From IMG/VR virus record IMGVR_UViG_3300044627_003481, positions 1 through 37,619 of that record: DNA of 37,619 nt. One strand, written 5' to 3'. Made by a program: the position numbers and the translations under genes. This document shows, piece after piece, positions 7,003 to 15,004 of this stretch. The notes below the pieces were generated by a model that was given only the letters and a program-made list of their open reading frames with translations, was not told the origin of the DNA and made no database searches. The DNA is from a virus. The number at the start of each line of letters is the position of its first letter. Within the stretch, counting starts at the first letter, position 1.

Positions 7003-8646
7003 ATGAGTGATATATATTGGTTAAATAAGGACTCTAGGACTTTTCTAGAGAGAGGTTATCTTGTTAAAGACGAAACTCCAGAACAGCGAATTGCTGATAT
7101 CGCAAATGCTGCGAAGCAATTTCTAGGAGAAGAATATTATAACAAGTTTATCGAGTATATGCATAAAGGGTATTACTCATTAAGTAGTCCGCTCTGGAGC
7201 AACTATGGCAGAGAAAGAGGATTGCCTATTAGTTGCTTTGGTAGTTATATTCCAGATACAATGGAAGGTATTCTAGAAAAAGCTGCTGAAGTTGGAATGA
7301 TGACCAAGGGTGGTGGCGGTACTTCTGGATATTTTGGTGATATTCGTGGACGAGGTGCTGCTATTTCTTCTGGTGGTGTTTCTACAGGAGCAGTACATTT
7401 CATGGAAATTTACGACACGCTGATGCATGTGGTATCTCAGGGAAATGTTCGCAGAGGATCATTCGCTGCTTATCTTCCCGTGGAACATCCTGATATTGAA
7501 GAGTTCCTAAAGATCAAAAGCGAAGGAAATCCTATTCAAGATATTTCTATTGGGGTATGTGTTTCTGATGAATGGATGAAGTCGATGTTAGAAGGAGACA
7601 AGCAAAAAAGAAAAGTATGGGGCGATATCATCAAAAAACGCTTTGAAAGTGGATATCCATATGTATTCTTTTCAGATAATGCTAATAATAATGCTCCTCA
7701 AGTTTATAAAGACAAAGGAATGAAGATTCTACACAGTAATTTGTGTAGTGAGATTTTTCTTCCGAATAAACAAGACGAGTCGTTTGTATGTAATTTAGCT
7801 TCTATGAATCTCGAACAATGGGATGAATGGAAGAGTACTGATGCAGTTCAAGTCATGATTCATTTTCTTGATGCAGTAATGACTGAATTCATTGATAAAA
7901 CCGAAAATGATAAGTACATGCAAGCTCCTAGGAATTTTGCTATTAATCACAGAGCACTAGGATTGGGAGTATTAGGATGGCATTCTCTTCTTCAGAAGAA
8001 GAATATTGCATTCGAAAGCATGGACGCTAAGTTTCTAAACGTAGAAGTATGGAAATTTATTAGATCCGAATCAGATAAGGCTACGTGTGATTTAGCTCAG
8101 AAATTCGGAGAAGCACCTTTATTAAAGGGATATGGACGTAGAAATACTACGACTCTAGCAGTAGCTCCTACTACATCTAGCTCATTTATTCTAGGACAAG
8201 TATCACCTAGCGTAGAACCTCTTAATTCAAATTACTATGTTAAGGACCTTTCTAAAGGGAAATTCACGTATAAAAATCCATATCTTAAATCTTTACTCAA
8301 TGAAAAGGGACAAGATACTGATGAAGTTTGGAAAAGTATTTTAATTAAAGCTGGAAGCGTTCAGCATTTAGATTTCTTAACTCAAGAAGAAAAGGATGTA
8401 TATAAGACATTCGGAGAAATAAGTCAGAAAGAAATTGTTATACAAGCTTCCCAAAGACAGAAGTATATTGATCAAGGACAAAGTTTGAACTTTATGATTC
8501 CTCCAAATACAAAACCAAAAGAAGTGAATGAACTTATGATTTTTGCTTGGGAAATGGGAATTAAGAGTTTATACTATCAGCGTAGTGCAAATCCCGCTCA
8601 AGAGCTTGCCCGGTCTATTTTAAATTGTAAAAGTTGCGAAGCTTAA
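7003..8646 (+). CDS. nrdA: class Ia ribonucleotide reductase, large (alpha) subunit, short form
   Basis: A 547-residue catalytic subunit, against about 760 in E. coli. It starts directly in the ten-stranded barrel and lacks the N-terminal ATP-cone, so it should escape dATP shut-off, a common phage adaptation. Active-site residues are present: C78, N246, C248 and E250 (NLCSE), and C263. A Tyr pair (SLYYQRS) near residue 528 provides the radical path, and the C-terminal C542-x2-C545 pair is for thioredoxin or glutaredoxin re-reduction. It is coupled to nrdB upstream. Confidence 0.95.
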   Translation: MSDIYWLNKDSRTFLERGYLVKDETPEQRIADIANAAKQFLGEEYYNKFIEYMHKGYYSLSSPLWSNYGRERGLPISCFGSYIPDTMEGILEKAAEVGMMTKGGGGTSGYFGDIRGRGAAISSGGVSTGAVHFMEIYDTLMHVVSQGNVRRGSFAAYLPVEHPDIEEFLKIKSEGNPIQDISIGVCVSDEWMKSMLEGDKQKRKVWGDIIKKRFESGYPYVFFSDNANNNAPQVYKDKGMKILHSNLCSEIFLPNKQDESFVCNLASMNLEQWDEWKSTDAVQVMIHFLDAVMTEFIDKTENDKYMQAPRNFAINHRALGLGVLGWHSLLQKKNIAFESMDAKFLNVEVWKFIRSESDKATCDLAQKFGEAPLLKGYGRRNTTTLAVAPTTSSSFILGQVSPSVEPLNSNYYVKDLSKGKFTYKNPYLKSLLNEKGQDTDEVWKSILIKAGSVQHLDFLTQEEKDVYKTFGEISQKEIVIQASQRQKYIDQGQSLNFMIPPNTKPKEVNELMIFAWEMGIKSLYYQRSANPAQELARSILNCKSCEA

Positions 8647-8647
8647 T

Positions 8648-8872
8648 ATGATACATACACATAAATTAAACAGATTATCTGACGAAGAGATTGATATTCT
8701 TTTATATTGTGTGAATGATGCTAACGTAGAATCACCCAAGATAGATAGAACTAGTCTATCTTGGGTGCGGTTAGAATATGCATTTCGCATGTTAAATGAA
8801 TATGCTGCTAAAGTAGAAGGAGACAAACGTAATCAATTACAACAAATTGCTGATAAAATTACGAATCCATGA
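8648..8872 (+). CDS. small hypothetical protein downstream of nrdA
   Basis: A 74-residue charged, helical protein with no recognised family. It starts two bases after the nrdA stop and overlaps the next small gene by ATGA, so it belongs to the nrd operon. A perfect 12-bp inverted repeat lies within the coding sequence (8734-8766). Confidence 0.65.
   Translation: MIHTHKLNRLSDEEIDILLYCVNDANVESPKIDRTSLSWVRLEYAFRMLNEYAAKVEGDKRNQLQQIADKITNP
8734..8766 (+). repeat. 12-bp perfect inverted repeat inside a coding region
   Basis: ACCCAAGATAGA at 8734-8745 pairs with TCTATCTTGGGT at 8755-8766 around a 9-base loop. No T-run follows on either strand, so it is not a standard terminator. It may be an RNA-processing or stability hairpin in the nrd transcript. 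Confidence 0.6.
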
Positions 8873-9027
8873 AAGATATTTGGAAAATCTGGTGTAAAAC
8901 AATGGGAGAAAAGATATCAGAAGATAAAATACAAGCTGATATCGCTGCTTTGATACGAACATTTTGGTGGTTTATGCATATTATTACTTGTTTCTTTATT
9001 ATTGCTGGCGTAATACGACACTGGTGA
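8869..9027 (+). CDS. small membrane protein of T4-like phage type
   Basis: A 52-residue frame that starts at the ATGA overlap with the gene before it. Residues 1-30 are amphipathic (MKDIWKIWCKTMGEK), and residues 31-50 form one membrane segment with Trp-Trp and Cys. Short proteins with the same pattern (W-x-x-W-C-x-x-M-G-x-K, then R-T-F-W and a hydrophobic stretch with T-C-F) occur, as I recall, in T4-like cyanophages; the function is unknown. Translational coupling and the conserved-looking pattern support it despite its size. Confidence 0.6.
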   Translation: MKDIWKIWCKTMGEKISEDKIQADIAALIRTFWWFMHIITCFFIIAGVIRHW

Positions 9028-9092
9028 AATAGAACCTTATAAGAGAGAAGAGTTTATGGAGTTCATAGACTCTTTTTTGCGACGATTTAGGA

Positions 9093-9098
9093 TAAATA
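9093..9098 (+). promoter_or_regulatory. TAAATA late-promoter-like motif that selects the start at 9104
   Basis: GATAAATA-ATAAT-ATG, 5-base spacer. It points to ATG 9104 rather than the in-frame ATG at 9056. Confidence 0.65.
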
Positions 9099-9103
9099 AT
9101 AAT

Positions 9104-9340
9104 ATGAACAAATATAAAGTACATATTAGAATGGGCACATATTTTCTAGTAAGTGCCTTAATTACATTTGGTACTTTATTAGATAGTATTGAATATCGTA
9201 ATTTTTCAGATTTAACCAGTTTAGAATGGCTTAAATTAGGTTTGAAATCATTATTACCTAGCTTTGTTTCTCTAAAAGCATTCTTAGATACTACTGTTAA
9301 TACTACAAAACCACAAGAAAGTGAAGTTATTCAAGGATAA
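9104..9340 (+). CDS. small two-segment membrane protein, holin-like size
   Basis: A 78-residue protein with two hydrophobic stretches (about residues 11-28 and 42-60) and a short polar C-terminus. The frame extends upstream to 9056, but the late motif favours 9104. Size and topology would suit a holin, and similar small proteins occur near phage lysis genes, but no lysis enzyme is adjacent, so the role is open. The membrane-anchored PAS protein follows after six bases and is probably co-transcribed. Confidence 0.6.
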   Translation: MNKYKVHIRMGTYFLVSALITFGTLLDSIEYRNFSDLTSLEWLKLGLKSLLPSFVSLKAFLDTTVNTTKPQESEVIQG

Positions 9341-9346
9341 TGTAGT

Positions 9347-9910
9347 ATGAACATAAATCTTGATTTTTTAAATCAAAATATAAACACTATTTATTATACC
9401 TTGGCAGCACTTGGTATAATCTATGGATTTTATAGATATGTTGCAAAAACTATCAAAAAAACTGAATTTTATAATTTAATTAGATTATTAAATGAAACTC
9501 CAGAAATGATTGTAGAAATCAAAGAAGGACAAAAAGAAATCTATAACGAAATCAAATTACAGGGAAAAGTAGTTAATACCATACTAGACACATTAGAATT
9601 AGCACAATTTGTATGTGATCCAGACGGTAAATGTATAAAAGTTAACAGTAAATGGATATCATTGACTGGATTATCTGAAGAAGAAGCACACGGTCATAAC
9701 TGGCTATTATCTGTACACATAGAAGATCGCCAAGAAGTACAGAAGAAGTGGCACAATATGATTGCATATAACACTCCATTCGAAGAAATTTTTCGTTATC
9801 AACATCGTGTTACCGGATTAATAACAAAGGTTAAGTGTACTGCTACAGACGTGACAGATGAAAATGATAATAGAATCTTCATACTTGGACTTTCTCGTGT
9901 TTTGATCTAA
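9347..9910 (+). CDS. membrane-anchored PAS-domain protein
   Basis: A 187-residue protein with one membrane segment at about residues 13-34, a helical linker (40-78) and a PAS fold from about 80 to the end. PAS features seen are LELAQFVCDPDGKCI, WISLTGLSEEEAHGHNW, the H-x-E-D-R turn, and a closing beta strand after DVTDENDN. No kinase, cyclase or other output domain follows, so signalling would need a partner. It could sense a ligand or bind a host sensor kinase by PAS-PAS pairing. It shares a transcript with the small membrane protein upstream. Confidence 0.8.
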   Translation: MNINLDFLNQNINTIYYTLAALGIIYGFYRYVAKTIKKTEFYNLIRLLNETPEMIVEIKEGQKEIYNEIKLQGKVVNTILDTLELAQFVCDPDGKCIKVNSKWISLTGLSEEEAHGHNWLLSVHIEDRQEVQKKWHNMIAYNTPFEEIFRYQHRVTGLITKVKCTATDVTDENDNRIFILGLSRVLI

Positions 9911-9913
9911 ATA
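9908..9913 (+). promoter_or_regulatory. TAAATA late-promoter-like motif for clpP
   Basis: CTAAATA-ATTATT-ATG, a 6-base spacer. It is built on the TAA stop of the PAS gene. Confidence 0.55.
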
Positions 9914-9919
9914 ATTATT

Positions 9920-10552
9920 ATGAGAAAATATTGGGGGTCGGAAGAAAACGAGGAAGAATCTTTCAGAGAATTACCACAATCGTTACCAACTTCAGATTTA
10001 TTACTCCCTTCTGGATCTATTAAAGTTCTAGACAATTGTATACAATTTTATGCCGAAATTTCTGGTTCTACTTGTAGTGAACTGAATCGTTTACTTCGTG
10101 AGTTGGATACCAGAATGCAACATGCCAAGATCACTATGAACGACAGTTCTTTTGATCCAACCATTCATTTAAGAATGCATAGCTATGGAGGAGATGTATT
10201 GGCTGGATTAGCATCAGTAGATACCATCAGAAGCCTCAAGACAAAGGTATATACCTACGTAGAAGGCGCAGCAGCAAGTGCCGCTACAATAATAAGCATT
10301 GCTGGAAAGAAGCGTCATATAGGCAAAAATAGCTTCATGCTTATTCATCAACTAAGTTCGGTATGCGCTGGAACTTTTGAAAGATTAGAAGACGAACACG
10401 AAAACAATCGTAGAATGATGAATACGATTAAGTCTTTGTATAAAGAATACACAAAGATTCCCATGAAAGAACTAGACAATATCTTAAAACGTGATATTTG
10501 GTTTGATTCTACTACTTGCTTAAAGTACGGATTAGTAGATGAAGTGATCTAA
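9920..10552 (+). CDS. clpP: ClpP-family serine protease
   Basis: A 210-residue protein with the ClpP fold and a complete catalytic triad: S120 in GAAASAA, H143 in LIHQ, and D192 before the YGLVDE motif. An HSYGGD motif (87-92) forms the usual oxyanion region. The N-terminal 40 residues are acidic and poorly conserved. Phage ClpP-like proteases are known as head-maturation proteases or as partners of host ClpX/ClpA. As a gp21-type maturation protease is also encoded here, this one more likely acts in proteolysis of host or virion proteins. Its stop overlaps the stop of the convergent gene by four bases. Confidence 0.9.
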   Translation: MRKYWGSEENEEESFRELPQSLPTSDLLLPSGSIKVLDNCIQFYAEISGSTCSELNRLLRELDTRMQHAKITMNDSSFDPTIHLRMHSYGGDVLAGLASVDTIRSLKTKVYTYVEGAAASAATIISIAGKKRHIGKNSFMLIHQLSSVCAGTFERLEDEHENNRRMMNTIKSLYKEYTKIPMKELDNILKRDIWFDSTTCLKYGLVDEVI

Positions 10553-10797
10553 AGAGGAAATATATTTATAGTTTGTTTGCTATAAAAATCTAAAAATAGT
10601 TCTTCATTTATTATTAGAAATGTATGGTCGTAGGTTATATCTAACATTTTGTAAGGATATTTATATTCAATTCCGATAGAACTATAATCAATACCGTTTT
10701 CTCTGTTTATAATATCCATCAAATCTTTATGTTTAATTCTAATCCACTTACTTTTTATAACTATTTTTTGATTCTGAGAATGGATGTCTTTCTGCAT
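10549..10797 (-). CDS. small hypothetical protein
   Basis: An 82-residue soluble protein of unknown family. The frame is open to 10860, but the ATG at 10797 is preceded by CTAAATA (two bases away) and makes the overlap with the longer upstream gene a modest 50 bases. It is rich in Ile, Lys and Tyr, with no signal or membrane segment. It is convergent with clpP. Confidence 0.5.
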   Translation of the reverse strand: MQKDIHSQNQKIVIKSKWIRIKHKDLMDIINRENGIDYSSIGIEYKYPYKMLDITYDHTFLIINEELFLDFYSKQTINIFPL

Positions 10798-11554
10798 AAT
10801 ATTTAGCAAATGTATTATAACCAGATTTTTTAGCAATATCAACTTGTTTTCTAGATCCAAAATTTGGATTTAATAAGTTTCCGTGCGCGCCTTGCTTTAA
10901 TTGATTTAAAATATCTATGTCGTCTTCTGTTAATTGGTCATTTATATTTTCTTTTTGTTCTTTTTTATTCTTATAATCACCAAAAGTATACATTTCGGTT
11001 GTATGTGAATTATAATCTATATAATCTTTTGGAAATTCTACATAAACAGAATCTTTTTCTTCTTGTTTAAGACCACAATAATCCAATACAGAATTTATTT
11101 TTTTAACATAATCGTGATTATTTTCAGAATCCCAAAAAGATATTACATTTATAATTTTCCCATTTGAAATTACACTTTTCCAAAATCTTCCAGCAGGTTG
11201 AATAAATTTTCTATCATCATAAGAATATAAACTATAATAGTTTTTCAGAAAATCTGTTTTTTCGTCTTCTTTTGTAAAGTCTACTGTTTTTTTATTTTCT
11301 AAAATCAAAATTCCTTCGTATAAATCTTTAAAAAATTGTCTAACTAATTCCGAATGTATTGCGTCATATCCATGACCTATTTTGATTAATAATTGACCGT
11401 CTGATTGATCAATATTTAATAATATTTTTTTGTTATTATAATAAATATTTAAGAATCCAAAAGTAAATATTTGACCATTACGAAAATCATTCCATTTCAA
11501 ATCAACATATTTTCTTGACACATTATCTGGAGACTCATTGATTATTTTATACAA
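10748..11554 (-). CDS. hypothetical protein, possible cargo; start uncertain or frameshifted
   Basis: A 268-residue protein from a TTG at 11554, of no recognised family, with a mixed alpha/beta body and a lysine-rich C-terminus. The frame stays open upstream without ATG or GTG. A tandem ATG ATG at 11577/11574 lies in another frame, nine bases after GATAAATA, and runs into a six-A tract (plus-strand T at 11566-11571). One extra A there would join the frames and give MMKKRIWELYKIINES, a good match to the capsid-targeting pattern with a site after IINE. Either a base was lost, by mutation or sequencing, or slippage or a non-ATG start is used. Confidence 0.6.
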   Translation of the reverse strand: MYKIINESPDNVSRKYVDLKWNDFRNGQIFTFGFLNIYYNNKKILLNIDQSDGQLLIKIGHGYDAIHSELVRQFFKDLYEGILILENKKTVDFTKEDEKTDFLKNYYSLYSYDDRKFIQPAGRFWKSVISNGKIINVISFWDSENNHDYVKKINSVLDYCGLKQEEKDSVYVEFPKDYIDYNSHTTEMYTFGDYKNKKEQKENINDQLTEDDIDILNQLKQGAHGNLLNPNFGSRKQVDIAKKSGYNTFAKYYAERHPFSESKNSYKK

Positions 11555-11638
11555 TTCCCATATTCTTTTTTCATCATTAACTGAAATATTTATCTTTTTA
11601 GTTCTTTACATTCTTTCAAAATCGTATATCATTCCAAA

Positions 11639-13741
11639 ATGATCACAGCTAAAATCATTGCAGATTCTGTTTGTTCTGAAAACACTTCAAAGCGTATTAC
11701 TTCGTATGTTTTAACATACCCAAGATTTATTCACGCTGAACTACTTACGCATAGAGCACTTTCTAGGAATGCCGCTAGTTGTTTAGCTGGCGATTCTGAA
11801 ATTTTCATCGAAAAGCCAAGTCTTCTGAAAAAGAAAAAAAGAACCGTACATATGAAGATTAAAATAAAAGATCTTTATAAAAAGTGGACTGAGGGAGACT
11901 CATGGGGTCGATCTATGCGTCATAGATTAAAAGAAATGAATCTTAGATGCTTAAATGAAGATACTGGAGAATTTATTTCTACAAAATTAGTAGATTGTAT
12001 GTTTAGTGGAGAAAAAGATATCTACGAAATAGAATTAGAAAATGGATATAAATTAAAATGTACAAAAGAACATAGAATTTTTACTAATGAAGGATGGAAA
12101 ACATTAAATGATATTAATGTAACTCATAATAACGGTCTCACAATTTTTGATGATCATAATTTTAAAATTTGTACTAATGGTATGAATTTAGATGTGGATT
12201 ATCTTATTGATCAAAGAGATAATCATAAAAAAACTCTCAAACAGATAGCAGAAGAACACAACATATCATACAAAAGCTTGTGCTATTTTTGCGAAAAAAA
12301 TAGAATTTTCTTTAAAAAACTTCAGATCGAGAACGAAAATCTTATTTATAAAAATAAAGATTGGCTTGAATCTAAAATAAAAGAAGGGCTTTTCTTTACT
12401 CAGATTGCAGAATTATGTAATTCCACAACAGATAGAATAAAAGGAGCTGCCGCTAAATTTGGATTAAAAGGCAATAAATGGTCATGGGCTAATATTGTTA
12501 CTTGGAACAAAGGCAAACGATACACATTACCTGATTCATCTTTAGTAAAAGTAAGAGAAGCAGCTAAAAGAAGAATTAAACCAAATTCTTCTTCATCTTA
12601 TAAAGACGATAACATTAAAATGACCAGATGGTTGAATGAAATTCGTTCGAATATAATGATTAAGTTTAATTATAAATGCGTAATAAGTGGTTGCGGACAA
12701 AAATTAGAGCTTCATCATATAGATCCCCGCTGGCATAATAAAGAAAAACAATACGATATTGATAATATCGTACCTCTTAATAAAGAAATTCATAAATTTA
12801 TTCATTCTAATAATTTAGATTTATTATTTTTGGATTGGTATAATGCTGGAAACCCTTTAGAAAAATTCGTAGAAGAACATTCGAATTTAAAATTAAAATG
12901 TAGTGATATAAACAAACCAAGAGGAAAAGTAAACAGTCTTGTAGCTAGATTTTTCAAAATAAAAACAATTAAATATGTAGGAAAAGAACCTACCTATGAT
13001 ATAGAAGTCGCTGCTCCTTATCACAACTTCGTCGCAAATGGTGTTGTGGTACACAATAGTAGAGCTATTCCCGTATCTAAATTTATCGAAGATGTTCTAA
13101 CAGATCCCGCACTTCCTATTCATTGGGGAGCAGCGCAAAAAGGAATGCAAGCTGATAATGAAGTAAGCGAAGAAACCAAAACTAAAGCCATGCAGATTTG
13201 GAATTCTGCTAGAGACGCAGCAGTAGAACATGCAAAACAATTAAATGAATTGGGTATACATAAACAAGTAGTAAATCGTATTATGGAACCGTTCTTTCAT
13301 ATTACTACATTACTAACTGCTACAGAATTTAAAAATTTCTTTAAACTTAGAGCACATAAAGCTGCTCAACCAGAGATTAGAGAATTAGCATATAAGATGC
13401 TAGAACTATACGAATCTAACAAACCAGTAGAAAAGGGAATTGGAGAATGGCATATTCCTTTTGGTGACAAATATCTAGATGGCTTGAGCACAAGGCAAAA
13501 ACTAAAAATTGCTACAGCCAGAGCAGCTAGAGTTTCTTATAAGAATTTTGATGGCATTGTGGATTATGATAAAGATTATAGTTTACATGATCTATTAGTC
13601 AAAGAAGGACATTGGAGTCCGTTCGAGCATTCAGCAGTTTGTGACTTTGGCGTTCATGATAATTTCGACGGATGGCGTTCTTACAGAAACATTCTATCTA
13701 AACAAAACTGGAGTGAAGAAGCATGGCAGGAAAAAAAGTAG
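11639..13741 (+). CDS. thyX: flavin-dependent thymidylate synthase ThyX, interrupted by an intein
   Basis: A 700-residue precursor. Residues 1-47 and 474-700 join to a 274-residue ThyX, which methylates dUMP using FAD and folate. The spliced sequence restores THRALSRNAAS-SRAIP, the local form of the ThyX signature, so the intein sits in the active-site motif. Further family features are NRIMEPF, a FKLRAHKAAQPEIRELA helix, and HWSPFEHSA near the C-terminus. With nrdAB it supplies dTTP for replication. There is no late motif and no Shine-Dalgarno. The gene overlaps the following frame by 19 bases. Confidence 0.92.
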   Translation: MITAKIIADSVCSENTSKRITSYVLTYPRFIHAELLTHRALSRNAASCLAGDSEIFIEKPSLLKKKKRTVHMKIKIKDLYKKWTEGDSWGRSMRHRLKEMNLRCLNEDTGEFISTKLVDCMFSGEKDIYEIELENGYKLKCTKEHRIFTNEGWKTLNDINVTHNNGLTIFDDHNFKICTNGMNLDVDYLIDQRDNHKKTLKQIAEEHNISYKSLCYFCEKNRIFFKKLQIENENLIYKNKDWLESKIKEGLFFTQIAELCNSTTDRIKGAAAKFGLKGNKWSWANIVTWNKGKRYTLPDSSLVKVREAAKRRIKPNSSSSYKDDNIKMTRWLNEIRSNIMIKFNYKCVISGCGQKLELHHIDPRWHNKEKQYDIDNIVPLNKEIHKFIHSNNLDLLFLDWYNAGNPLEKFVEEHSNLKLKCSDINKPRGKVNSLVARFFKIKTIKYVGKEPTYDIEVAAPYHNFVANGVVVHNSRAIPVSKFIEDVLTDPALPIHWGAAQKGMQADNEVSEETKTKAMQIWNSARDAAVEHAKQLNELGIHKQVVNRIMEPFFHITTLLTATEFKNFFKLRAHKAAQPEIRELAYKMLELYESNKPVEKGIGEWHIPFGDKYLDGLSTRQKLKIATARAARVSYKNFDGIVDYDKDYSLHDLLVKEGHWSPFEHSAVCDFGVHDNFDGWRSYRNILSKQNWSEEAWQEKK
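11780..13057 (+). mobile_element. intein with HNH homing domain in ThyX
   Basis: 426 residues, from Cys48 (CLAGDSEIF) to Asn473 (GVVVHN), followed by Ser474. The N-terminal Cys, the block with CTKEH (T-x-x-H type), the penultimate His and terminal Asn, and the +1 Ser are all present, so splicing should be active. The insert carries an HNH core (CVISGCG, then LHHIDPRWHN and NIVPLNKEIHKF), so it should also home. Inteins favour conserved active-site motifs, as seen here. Confidence 0.93.
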
Positions 13742-13947
13742 TTCTTTCGTTTTTCGACGAATATGAACCAGCAATGATTCAAAGATTTAACAACTCTTCG
13801 ATTAAATTAGAACAATCTTTTAACGAAGAGTTGGGTTTGAAAGTTGTGAATATTTATGAAATTCATCATGACGATTTTTGCGAGTTTGAAATCGTCGATG
13901 AAAAGCTCTGGATGCTCGCAGTTATAAAATACGGATTTAAGCAGTAG
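13723..13947 (+). CDS. small acidic hypothetical protein after thyX
   Basis: A 74-residue protein whose ATG lies inside the last codons of thyX in another frame. It is acidic with Phe/Tyr-rich strands and no recognised family. The overlap suggests translational coupling with thyX. It ends 11 bases inside the convergent spike gene. Confidence 0.5.
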   Translation: MAGKKVVLSFFDEYEPAMIQRFNNSSIKLEQSFNEELGLKVVNIYEIHHDDFCEFEIVDEKLWMLAVIKYGFKQ

Positions 13948-14989
13948 GAGTCTTGTATCCGTGCTGAATTGGGGCTGCGGTGCCTATATTACCAGAATTC
14001 AATATTGCAGCCCTACTTCTCATTTGTTCGTTACCTGTGGTAAATGAGAGTGGTATATTGTTGAAAGGATGTTGGTGGGGATATACGAATACCGAATATT
14101 CTGGATTAGATTTACTACCTCCATTTCCAGCATTTGATGCTACGCTAGTTCCTCCATCAGACAATACTAAAACTGGAACTTTATCAGGTCCAGTCCAAGG
14201 AGCTTTCGGTGCGCTAATGCTATTATACAAATCTTTAATATAACTTACATCAGCATATGCAATAATCGCAGTACCTCCTCCTCCTTTTTGATCTCCATTT
14301 ATTCCTGTTCCTGTCATGAATTGACCAAAGCTACCAATACCTCCTCCGGTATATTGTACTTCTGCTGGACAAGTAATATGATTTACATAAACTTCTCCAT
14401 CAATAAATGCACATCCATTAATTACTGCGTTTTTTGATACACCTAAATTAGAATTAACTACTACTTGATTTGGACATTCCAAGTTCATTGAATCTGATTT
14501 TAATGATATATTATTACCAGATCTCAAATTAACATTACCTTCAGAAGATATATTCATTTCTTCCGAAGCAGAAATAATACTTCTTCCTCCAGAACCTAAT
14601 CGCATATTACCAGCAGTTGCGATATTAGCACCTCCTGCTCCTACAGAAACGTCATATTTATTTCCTACACATAAAGAATATGTTCCACACGGGAATTTTG
14701 TATTTTCTACTTCTTCAGTATATGGAACTGTTTCGTTCTTTACAAAAGAACCTTTTCCTTCGATATCTACGGACTTTGGTCTAAATTCCCCTTTAATATC
14801 TTTTCTGATATGCGGGAAAGTATTAGTAGCAGCTCCTATGTGTTCTTGTTTATCTTTTTCATAAGATATAATTTGATTGCCCCCAGATTTGATATTACTT
14901 TCAATTGGAATCAAATTTTCACAAACTTTTGCTAAAACTTCTTCTTGATTTGATTTATCAAATTTTTGTGTATTTGTTACATCTGCCAT
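13937..14989 (-). CDS. baseplate spike, beta-helix part (gp5 C-terminal-like)
   Basis: A 350-residue protein. From about residues 110 to 200 it has short strand repeats ending in Ser/Asn-Gly turns (GNMRLGSGG, NISSEGNVNLRSGNN), the pattern of the needle-like beta-helix of phage spikes. An isolated HxH (PHQHPF) lies about 50 residues from the C-terminus; HxH motifs bind iron at the tips of other phage spikes such as P2 gpV. It directly follows the OB-fold gene, so a gp5-type spike appears to be split between two genes here, without the lysozyme domain that T4 gp5 has between these parts. Confidence 0.65.
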   Translation of the reverse strand: MADVTNTQKFDKSNQEEVLAKVCENLIPIESNIKSGGNQIISYEKDKQEHIGAATNTFPHIRKDIKGEFRPKSVDIEGKGSFVKNETVPYTEEVENTKFPCGTYSLCVGNKYDVSVGAGGANIATAGNMRLGSGGRSIISASEEMNISSEGNVNLRSGNNISLKSDSMNLECPNQVVVNSNLGVSKNAVINGCAFIDGEVYVNHITCPAEVQYTGGGIGSFGQFMTGTGINGDQKGGGGTAIIAYADVSYIKDLYNSISAPKAPWTGPDKVPVLVLSDGGTSVASNAGNGGSKSNPEYSVFVYPHQHPFNNIPLSFTTGNEQMRSRAAILNSGNIGTAAPIQHGYKTPTA

Positions 14990-14998
14990 AATATTTTA

Positions 14999-15004
14999 TA
15001 TTTA
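14999..15004 (-). promoter_or_regulatory. TAAATA motif upstream of the spike gene
   Basis: TTAAATA lies nine bases from ATG 14989, while an overlapping TATAAA is at the usual 5-base distance. The motif includes the TAA stop of the OB-fold gene. Confidence 0.45.

Noticed and set aside
10864-11070. Plus-strand frame within the 10748-11554 gene
   Set aside because: Low-complexity hydrophobic translation antisense to a better minus-strand frame; no start signal.
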